From: Mactra quadrangularis
Lineage: Eukaryota; Mollusca; Bivalvia; Venerida; Mactridae
NCBI GenBank assembly: GCA_025267735.1
Contig: CM046303.1
Span: forward strand, 46,017,380-46,081,379
Direction: 5' to 3'
DNA: 64,000 nt
In this document: one piece after another, positions 33,677-45,600 of the stretch
Layout of the letters: the number at the start of each line of letters is the position of its first letter
Position numbering within the stretch: position 1 is the first letter of the stretch
Made by a program: the position numbers and the translations under genes
The notes under the pieces: generated by a model
Seen by the model: only the letters and a program-made list of their open reading frames with translations
What the model was told of the DNA's origin: nothing
The model's database searches: none

Positions 33677-36600
33677 ATGATTGTTTCTGATTATTTCAGT
33701 CTAAATCCACTGATAGAAAAGCATGAGATGGCATTATTGATGTTGTTAGGTTTTGCTGGTTTCTCAGCAATGGTTGGAATGGGTTACAACAGAATAAGGT
33801 AATAGTTGTAGTAATTGCCACTATAGTAAATGACACTTATCTTTGTGTTGAGGAGTCTCTTTTAAACAGAATTGTTTTACTAGTGTTGTTAGGAGAATTA
33901 TCTTCCAATGTATTTATCATATATTTTTCACTAAACTGCTGCAAAAGTAGCGTCTTCTTACTTGAAAGTTTACGTAAGTTCTGCGTCACTTCCGGAATCC
34001 GAAGTCTTCTGAATGTTTCCAAACGTACTCTATGTCGTTCGTACCACACAGTGATATGAACTAACAATCATTTAGGTATTGTGGATGGTAATGAATGAAT
34101 GTTTACCTTTCTATGCAATGTGTTAGTGGTGTAGATTTTCTTCCTTATAGAAACGGTAAGCAAGTTCAACGGTTACCAGTAGGGCTGTGGATCGTTGAGC
34201 AAGTGGCGATCCGATCCAAACCACGATTCATGTGTAGCGATTCACGAATCGAACCACGAATCACTTGTTAATGAAGAAGCACACATAATAACAAAAAATA
34301 AGTAAAGAATTACAGAAGTTTTTATTATAAGGAAAACCATGTACGTGTACTTCAAACATTTCTATTACCAGACGTTTCACGGGCATTTTCAGCGATAAAG
34401 ATTTTTAACACAAGATAATTCGGTCTCTTCATAAATTGAAGTTTTCATTAGTAGTGCGACTCTTTTTCAGTGGTAATTAAGCTAAAAATGTCCTTTCATT
34501 TTTCCCAAAAAATAGATCGCGATCCGACGATTTCGGACATGACGAATATTCGTACTCGATTTTCTGGTCGAGATCGCGAATACCCGAGTACTCGGATACT
34601 CGCCGCAGCCCTAGTTACCTGTAAGCTAGTTAGCTGAGCCGACAGTCATATATATTACATAACCTAATGAAATACTGATGAACAGCGTAAATGAAAAAAA
34701 TTAAAACACTGACACTATAAATAAGCCTGGGATAATTTCACTGGTCGTAAGGTATAATTCTAGTGGATTGAGCTTCTTGATAAACTGATCAATATTGTCA
34801 TGTGTTCATGCATTTTTATTGACTGTTGTTTTTTATTGCTCGAAAAGCGATACTACCATAAACCTGGTTTCTTTATGGTCTATAATATTTCAATATACAA
34901 ATTCATTTCAGACATTACATTTTTAAAGACTTTCATAGTTTAATGTAGTATTTGATGCTGGTGGTCGTGTAAGTCTTAGTTTGACAGCTGTCACAGTAAC
35001 CTCGCAACTTCTTTGGCCAGCTGACTTCTTACAAAGTCCAACGATGGCTAGCAAGGTATAGCATTCTTCATTATTTCACCAGCATTATCTTACCATTTGT
35101 AAATTTGAAAACCTGATAGATTATTATGATAAAATCTGATGTTATGTATGTACGCTACTTCAGTACGGGAATGTAGAGGAGCATTATGCAGTATGATTTT
35201 ATTGATGATAGAATATCAGTAAATGATTTTTTTACTTCAGTGTTCACGTAAGACTTATAAACTTAAACATGTAAATCCTTAATGCATGTAAAATGAAATG
35301 AAATTTGATATTTTGTAGAATCACGTTTTCTACTCGTAGGTAGCAAAAAAAATCATTTGTTAAAATAGTTGTCCGTAGACGACATGGTGTGGTGCCAAAG
35401 GTCACGGCGATGACAGCCGACCAATTACGCTCTTGGGCTGTAATCGAATGGTTTGAAACAACGTAATTAGCTATACGCTATTAGATGCATTTGACTTAAT
35501 TTCCATTCATTTTTTTACGTACCAACTGATCACGTCTTAACAAATAGGCTTTTGTATTACAATTTCATTGTGTTACATGTATATTAAAAATGTGCCAAAT
35601 AATTTGATGCATCAAGTGGATTCAATGCAAACGATGAAATTAGATGCAAGTAAGACAAGCTTATCATAGACTGTTTTATATATTATGCTAATGTGATATC
35701 TGATTCGTCAATAACTTACGAACATTTTTTATAAAAAAGACACCATTGTATAGTTTTTCATTCTTGGAGAAAGCTATTGGTCCGCATTTTTACCATATCT
35801 GTACTCAGTTGTCCTTGAGACTGTACAATTGTAATACATTTTAATTGCATTCAACATTAGACTTAGTGCTTTATCGCTTTCATCAAATGCATAATGGCTT
35901 TTTAAGTAGCTTAAATAAATGGCAAAAAGTCATCAACACTTTCATTGAGCAAAAAAACATGAATGCAAATATGCAATCTATGCATAAGATATTATTTTAG
36001 TGACTTTATAGTCACGTCATTTTCACAGGTTTTCTTACATAAAATGAGTACTGTTTAAAGATATATATACATAATTATCTGCCAGGACCATTAATGGGCA
36101 GTCAAGCAAAAATAATACAGCTTGTTAAATCAAGTTGGGTTTTTTTAACCATAAACCATAATATACCGATCTGACAGACCATAAAATCACAGACAAAATC
36201 ACCTTCAGAAATGATGAAAAAAATAAACAAACAAAATTGTATACATCAAGCTCCGGAAATATTTAGCAGGAGCAACTGGCCCAAAAGAAGGACACATGCA
36301 GTGATTAAGAGGTCCCGGGTTCGTATATACCCCATGGAACGCTGCTAATTGAGTTTTCTATCGCTAGAAATCAAATTTAGTAAATTTACCTACAGTCGTT
36401 CCATTATCACGCAGATGTATAAGTATACTGTGAGGATTACCAGCTTGAATGGGATTTCAATAATCAGGGGTTATATCGTACAAAACCATAAAGTCCTTTA
36501 AACAAGTTTGTGGAAGCAGACTTTAAAATGTTCTTTAACCTGTTTAACTTTATTTGAAAGTATAGATCAAACCACAAGTTTATTTTCTATTAAAACAGGT

Positions 36601-39600
36601 TGGTATATCAGGTTCGTTATACTACACATTGGCTATAGTTCTGTCAGTGCTTGTGTTTGCCGTTCTGTGTATTCAACTGAAGACCAGAGCCCCCGGAGCT
36701 AAAACATTTCCACAGGTAAGTGTTTCAAACAGTTCTATGTACATATCGATACTCGCGAGGTCATCTGATCCAAACTGAAATATTACCTAGTGGACAATTT
36801 TTGTTCAAACTATCAATTCAAGGAGATGGGAACCATCAGAAAACAACGTACCAATTTTGAGATAGGAGACATGAGACTAAACCTACAGTCCCATAAACAT
36901 AAAAACAGCCGTGAGGGCACCGTACGGGCGCCGTGCGATCAAACTCCGCAAGGACCCGTACGAACTCATGCGTACCCGTACGGACTGTTACGTTTTTACC
37001 AGAGTCCGTGAGATTAGCCCAGGATACACGTATCAGTTTCAGAGTCAAATCGTGAACAAAATAGTGGCTAAGTATGGATTAAACATGCATATCTTCCGGC
37101 TATGGCTCTTTACGGGTGTGTTGTTTTGTACCATGTGCGTACCGTCACCTTGAACCGCAAGGCTTCCTACGGCCTACGATTGTCTGCACGTACGGGTCCG
37201 TAACAAGCCACGATTTTATGGGACTGAGGCATAAGGATAGTGCTTTCTAACGTAATACAAATTAAGAATACGTAATCTGCAAACAATTGTGAATCTTGGT
37301 AACCAGACTAGGGAGACATGTGCAAGCTGTTTTTGAAAGGCCGTGACTTTGATATACAATATAAGTTATGGCTCTTTATCCTAGATAATTAAGTTGCTGT
37401 ATGTTCTGTCAAAATTACATTATGATCTATAATGTTATGTTCATGTGCTGTTTTGCTTTGTCCTTCTTTATAATATCATATCGCAGTTGTGTGTTATGTC
37501 CAGTTTTTTGGACATTGCACGAAGAAATAATTTGTTAAGCCAAATGTTATGCTTCAACAGTTGACTAATATTCAACTTTATTATATTTTGTGCAGTTGCA
37601 CTACGTACCATTTTATTAAGTCATTGCTTTTCTGTTCTATGCTCTTTTCTAATAAAGTAACAATATGTTGCCCAATACTTTATTTGTACCACTAAATCGT
37701 GTACGTATATAGTTCTGTCATTTAACTATGTCTTGTATTATATGTTACACGGGTATAATAAAACTGTAGCCTGTTCAATTACCCTAAACGTTCCAAAACG
37801 TTTCGTAACGATACATTCGGAACTCCTCAGCTATCGCTGCGAATAATATAATCTAATAAACAAATATACGATCGTTAAGGCAATGAGTGATGTTTCATAA
37901 TTTATGGACTAAAAACGAAACATCACTCATTGCCTTAACGATCGTAAATTTGTTTACTTTAACACCGGTAGTTTCAAAGTAGCGTCTAAATATGTCCGAG
38001 ATTATTCGCAGCGAATGGCCGAGGAGTTCCGAATGTATCGTTACGGAACGTTTTGGAACGTTTAGGGTAATTGAACAGGCTACTACTGTACAACATGTAT
38101 ATCCAAATAATAGGACAGTCGTATATATTAACAGACTTTTCAATATGCAACCATGTAACTTTAGCAATGTGATATAAACAACTGAACACCATATAATTAT
38201 GTGAAAGTAAATACAAATTGAATGTCATTCACTGCACAAGTAAGTCAGACGAATGCTGACATGGACGGATCCAGCATGGGGGGTCTGGACCCCCCCTAGA
38301 ATTTGGAAAATGTACCTGTCCATTAGTGTATTTCTTGCTTGTAAGTCATTTTTAAGTAGCATGAAGCATTTTTTTTTCGGTGCTTTACATAGATTTGAAT
38401 GTTAAGTAGTATTTATTATCAATATGTTGCATGTTTTCTGCAAAATGTGCATAATGTGGTTGTGATTCAATGTTTGGACCCCCGCCAAGAAAAGTTCGGA
38501 CCCCCCCCCCCTCCGGAAAAAATCTTGGAACCGCCCCTGGCTGATACACAGAAACTAGACAGGAAATAAATTAATGTCTTCCTTAACATCTGGTCTCAGA
38601 TTATAACTAAACATGTGGTCAACATTTCTAATATTATTTCTTAATATCTTAAGGTAAACTGACTTTCATATTGTGAGAAATATAAAAGTAAAGTCACAAT
38701 TATTTAAACTTGCATTAAAAACATTTATAAAGCCTACGATTCTAAAATGTAGGCATTTATGAATCTTATAAACACGTTTTACAGTTTTATATCAATATTA
38801 TTCTTTTATAAATCAGTTTCATAATCACAGCATTGCTGTATTGCTTCCGAAATGATTCTTTACATTTTTTTTTGAGTTTTCAAAAATTGATATAAATTGA
38901 GATCATTGAAGAAACAATAATTTAAGACCATCGATTATTACATTTATCACAGGCGGCCGGCAAGGTCCTTAATCAAAAACACTATATATATAAGTATATA
39001 CATGTATAATGCTTTTGCTTCGGGACCGTGCCGGTTGCCTGTGACATTTATTAGCCAAAATCCTCTTCATGTTCTTAGTTTGACAAAGCCCATTCCTGAC
39101 ACTATTTGAACATGTAGTCTGAAATTTAACAGCAATATCTGTGAATCATGTTTTGTAGATCGCCTATGCCAGATTTGGTAAACCAGCTCATGTGCTGTTT
39201 TGTCTTGTGGCACTGTTTACAAACTTAGTGATCACAGCTAATCTTATATTGGCAGGTAAGCTTACACACTTCTTCAATCCACTGTTTAATGTGCATGATA
39301 ACAATACAGTTAAGTTACGCTATGAAGACCATCTAGTAAGTTATTGCAAAATTGTAAGTTTTTGAGAATTTTATAAAGAAACTATTAAGACCTTTGATTT
39401 TAGTTGATCCTAATAGGGAAATTTAACTGTAATATTATGCTTATAAAATTTAACTACATACATGTACGTTAGTAAACGAGAAAACTGACTATTGTTTACA
39501 ACCCCTGACGTTTATGCATTGGCTGATTCCTCTCTCAAGCATTGGCAATTTGTCATACACTAAGTGGTTGCCCATTAGACTAATTCCCTTTGTAGGTTGT

Positions 39601-42600
39601 ACTCTCTCAAGGATGAACATAAGCTATGTGACTAGCCCATTAAAATTTAACTGATGAAGGACTTATAGGTTGTTCAAGACCTTTCCAAAATACATAATTT
39701 CTACAGTTTTTATGAGCCATGTTGAACATGGTACAGTGTATTCAACTCCTTTGGCTATATCAATGACGTTGGAAGTCATAAACAGTGTCGGTAATGTTTC
39801 AAAAATGTAATTTAAATGTATTAACCTATTTGTCAGAAAATTCAATGACATAATACATTTAGAAATAGGCGACTGGCACGGACGGTTCCGAGTAAAAAAC
39901 ACTGTACATGTGTGCAGGTAAATTACACAAAAATGTTTGTATTTTTACCTTAGTTCATTTCTCCTTTGTAAAGTATCATATTTTACAGGGATTTACATGC
40001 ATGCAAAGCAATGGTTTTGCTTTTCGAAGATCAAAAAGTTTTTGCAGACGCCGAAACATAATGAATTTAATAGCCGATTTCTAAGAACGCAGATTTTGTT
40101 TGGTCGACAAAAAAGTCGCGAAATCAATATACTGGTACACTTTTGATGGACAATTTTGTTTTTCGTTATGTATTATTTTTTGTCCTCTTATAAATTTACA
40201 TCGTTTTGTATTGCTTGAATATTCTACAACCTATACGTGCTTATTATATTTCTAAATGATAAATTGTTTAAAACATGATGTATAACAAGGTTACTGATCA
40301 GATTAATTCAACTTAATCCAACACTTATGATCACATATAAATTGAAATAACGTTTTTTCCTTATATCAGTCTACCATTAAAACAAGTTCTATTGTACAAA
40401 AATTTCAAATGAATCATATTATCTGTGTAATATAATCGCCTCGTTATCCATAAAATAATGTTTTTATTTCATTTTATTTTTGTGACTATTGTTATTTTCA
40501 AGGTTTTAAATGCATATTGAGTGCAACTCTAACTATGTTTAACATGCATCAACTTACGCTTAAGAATATCAAATTAAAAAAACCACACACATCTTGTTAA
40601 TAAATTAACATCCATAGATGACAACATAGCAAATTCTCGGACGGACGGGCGGACGGCTAGACGGACGGACCAAGGCCACGCTAAAAAGAAAAAGTCTTTA
40701 TTTCCATTGCGGTTCTTAAATAATAATAATTCATTTATCCTCTATTAATAAGGTATATTAAGAATTTGTAAATTGACTTTACATAGCGTTAAACGCACTT
40801 TTTAAAAGAAAAAACAAAACTAAGACCAGTTTTCAATATATGTTTCAGGAAAGACGGCCGCGGATGTGCTAACCAAAGATTCAAACACGGAATTCATTCT
40901 TCTGATACTTGCTGTGTTATTTGGCTCGTACTGTTTGATCGGTGGACTAGGAACTACTTTTTACATTTCTTACTTCAACACAGCACTTATATTCATCACA
41001 GCTTCATATTTCATTCTGAAAGTCACCTTTCTCCCTTCACCGGAAGTTGAGGATGTGACGTCATTGAAATCATTGTACCAGACTATGCATTGCTTAAAAG
41101 GCCCGGAAGGCAACTACGATGAATCTTATCTTACATTTAGAAGCACTTCCGGTATAATATTCGGCATTGTAACTTTGTTCATGACTATTGGCATTGTCTT
41201 CTGCGACCAGGCTAATTGGCAGAGTCGTATAGCAGCCAAACCACGAGAAGGGATGTTGGGCTTTCTGATAGGTGCTTTTCTCTGGTTTGCAATTCCTACG
41301 CCGATATCGTTCGTGTCATCGATGACCTACAAAACGATGTCATTTAGAAATGGGACAAACTTACTCTCCGATGAGGCAATTGATTCAGGTAATTTTCTTT
41401 ACCATTGTATTCTTTATACTAGTTTCTGTTTGTGATTTACTTAGCAATTTGTCGAAGTTAACTGAGCACGAAGTGTTAAAGGTAAATAATTGAATTAGAC
41501 TTTGTCCTTCGTGTGTCAACATTTTGATTTAGATAATATCTACTCCCAAATTTATTAACAGCGTTATTGAAACTTAACAGAATAGTGTCTGGCATGAATT
41601 AGTTTTCAATACTGTAAAAGAAGTTTCATTTTTTGCATTACTTTAGTAGCCATGGCTTAGAATTAAATTAAAATCATGTTCTGGACCTTTAGGTGGTATA
41701 TGTTGGCTTTATCATCATCTAAAGGTTACCTTTAAAGATTTTTTCAGGGATCACATTTTACACCTAATAAATGAAGTATTTAAGTATAAGATGCCCCTAG
41801 AATCTAGTTCTCTGGTGAGCGGTCCAGGGTCCTCCAGACTTTTCAATTTTTACTAAAATTGACTTTCTACCTACATTGCTCAAGGCGACAAACTAGTACG
41901 GGACGGTCACCGACCATCTATATTCCACGTGATCATTATGTTTGTTTGTTTTGTTGGGTTTAACGTCGTAGCATAACATTGTATAGGTCATATAACGGCG
42001 GTCAGTCAACCTACTCATTCTTATTTATCATTTATCATTCTGGATTTAGCTGTTAACCAACACTAAGCACATACTTTCGTCAATGACTGACAACTGATCA
42101 TTCTAATTTGATGCATTATAATTAACATAAAGTTATGTGCAAAGTACATGTATAACAATCTCACATACACTTTGATGTCCAAGTTATATGCACAGGCTCG
42201 AATGAGAAGTAATGAATGCAATAACCGTTTTACAAAAGTTCTTTTTAACTATTGCGTCATATTGTTATTGATACATCACGTACATAAGCGTTTTTTAAGT
42301 TACAGTGATCATACATTTGTTTTTCATTTGGTGCATAAACTGATAAAATGTTTGAAAACTGTTCCTGTCCTATAAGTCAGGGACAAGAATTTGGAGAGAG
42401 TATATTTTTAATTGTGTGTTTAAAATAGAACAAGTGACTGAATGATAAACAATTAAAAGAAAGCTAAAAAAACACGGAATTATATTTGATTACCAATGTC
42501 ATGACAAATGACATACTATTAGTGGTTTTCAAACTAAATGTTTAACTATAGAATTACTTATACCAAAAAAATCAACATCCGGAATGGCCCATAATAAGAG

Positions 42601-45600
42601 ATGCGCATCTCTGTCATTGTAGTCCCCACAGATGTCTACCATATTAGTTCAGTTAGTTATTGAAATTGCAAGTTCTTGGTGTCCATGTATTATACAGATT
42701 GTACGTACTGTCTAAAGTTTGTAGATGGCATTGTTTGAATCAATGCTTATTAGTCTCACCACGTGCGTTCGCAGTGCGTATTTCGTACGTAAGTTTTCAA
42801 TTTATGCGCAAGTCGTACTGTAGTTTAGGTACATTGTATATTGTTTAAGTTTTCATTTTAGTTCAGTAATTCTTACTACTTAAAGCAAAAAGAGTATCTG
42901 TAGTTAAAATTAAGCCATGTTATTACTTTCGCTTAACCTGCTGCATAAGTTCAATGTAACAAATGAATATGTAAAAGTCAGGGTTAGTCTGTCGTTTAAG
43001 CGCTGCGTGATCACGTTTATTTATTCAGTGTCAGCAACGGACAGTAAACATATCTAAATCTAACATAATTAATTATGTTTCATTTTTTCCGTTCTTATTT
43101 CCAATGTCGTTTCTAAACATAATAACCTTCATTTTAAACAGGACATTGACGTCGTTTTGTATGAATGCTTTGTTTATTTGTTTGGGTATTACGGCACACT
43201 AACACAAAAAGGTCATATCGCGCCGAAAGCAATTGACGATAGCATTATTGTATGAATGCATACTTGTTTAGAATTTCTTTTACATCGGTAATGTTTATTA
43301 GTGATAGTATTACATTTTTGTGGGTGCTCAAAAAAGTCTTTGAATTTATCTTAAAGGGTATTGATATATTTATATGTCTGGTTATACAGCAACCATTTCA
43401 AATATAATATTATGAATTAGTTTAAACACAGTTGATCAAATCATTACAAAAGAACATAGAAGAGCACAAGCTCTTTTTTGAATGACATTGAATAGGCTAT
43501 ACATTTTAAATGCTAACGCTGTAACGTTTGGGTACTCAGACTTTTTTATGTAAAGCTTGTTTTCTCAAGTTACATTTATTAAATTGTATTACTAGTATAT
43601 AGCCCAATACACTTAAAATACTAACGTGAAGAATTAATGAAAGTATGCCGTCGGCTTATTAAAGCTTCATTTGGCTGATTTCTAATGTTAGCTATGTTGT
43701 GGGTATGTTTAAATTAACTTGGTCGATGGTCGTTTTTCCTTCGGCTACTACGCATCTATCGTCTTTTTGCTTAACATGATCTCTATGAATTTATCAAAAG
43801 TTTGCATTGTAGTTAAGTTGGAAGAATATCTAAAATTAATAGCTTACCTTTTATTATGTGATTCAATGTGAACAAACATTTTAATTGTCGCTACAACCAT
43901 TTAAAGACAACCAAAGACTATTCAGTCTATATAATTATGTCAAGCCCAAAACCGTCAACCATGGAACGCCAAAATCTATATAAATGCCACGGACGATATG
44001 ACTTTTGTGCATAACAGTGTTCCAGCACAGCACTAAATTTGTTCCTTTATAAAAAAAGCATTTTGACAAAACTGATTGAATACTGTGTAAGACGTTTACA
44101 ACTACGGCTTGAATACTGTGTAAGACGTTTACAACTACGGCTTGAATACTGTGTAAGACGTTTACAACTACGGCTTGAATACTGTGTAAGACGTTTACAA
44201 CTACGGCTTGAAATACTGTGTAAGACGTTTACAACTACGGCTTGAATATTGTGTAAGACGTTTACAACTACGGCTTGAATACTGTGTAAGACGTTTACAA
44301 CTACTAAATGAACTGGTTATATCAATATTTAGACAGTCAATGCGTTTCATAGTTCAAATTTATTAGAATGATTTAATTAACATGAACTTCTTGCACATGT
44401 ACAATGTTATCTTTCAGGCTATATTACACCATTTGTAGTTCAGACATTGCTAGGTAAAGAGGGATGTTTTGTATTCTTGACTTTACTTACTATGACGTTG
44501 ATGTCTACTGGTTCTGGAGAAGTAATGTCTATATCATCTGTATTAGTCTATGATTTGTTTAAAACACATGTCAAACCATTCAGGTAATGTATCAATACAT
44601 TCCGATGGGTCAGTGTTAGACTAGCCTGACTACATGAACGAGAAGATGTATGCAATCTCCGTAAACAGATATCCTGTAGAGCGTTGTCGTACAGTATCTT
44701 TACTATCTCAATGGAGGGTCACGTCGAGATAACTTTATGTCGACTAATGAATGCGTAGCTTTCGTCTAGACGAAACACTATCAATAACATTTAGATTTCG
44801 TAATTTCTATTTTTAGACCAAGGTTTTCAAGCTAATTTAACAGCGGTATTATTCACAGTCTGCGATTGGACGGCTCATTGCAAATTGCGTGACGTAGACG
44901 ATGTATCCAAGTTACGTATCATAACAATTTCGTCATTAACATTATGATGAGAAAAGGTCACCTGAACGTGACCCTCGGGAAAAAGGCCAGATCTAAATTA
45001 GCGAGTAGGCGAGCGGAAAGTTTTAGATCAGGTTTTAATCAGATTGAGATGTATGTAGACTAGTTTTGCGCTGACCTATCACTTTATGTTTGTTAATTTT
45101 TTTAGTCTCAGTATTTAATTTAAGGAAAAAATTGGTTTAATGAAATGTGACCAAATCAGAAATTGAAAGTTTTTTAATATGCCTCATTATAAAGGGGTTT
45201 ACATTCTCGCTCCCAGAGTCTAGTCTGATTCTCAATACTAGTTTTGAGAATCTTACTCGACTCTGGGAACGAGAATGAGGGGTTTATAGTCACGTGTTCT
45301 TCAGAATAGTAAATCGCATTTACGTCGTTATTAATTTTTAATACTAATTTCTCTGTTATGCAAAGCATCAAACGCGAATTAGATAAAAATATAAAGTTGA
45401 ACCAGATTTAACTATATATGATTACTTTTAAAAAATGTGTTTTAAATATATAATGCACAATTTGAATTTAATCATTCTGTACTAGTAACCAATTGATACA
45501 AATGCCCTTTTTGTTTCGTTTGGCAAGAAACTTTAACTCATTCCTAAAGTACCAGACTCGGTGTTTGTGTCATGAAGCGGACGCTGGAATTATCATAGTA

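Noticed and set aside
44039..44245. ORF with repeated 11-residue unit
   Set aside because: Produced by a 33-bp intronic tandem repeat; no splice or family support.
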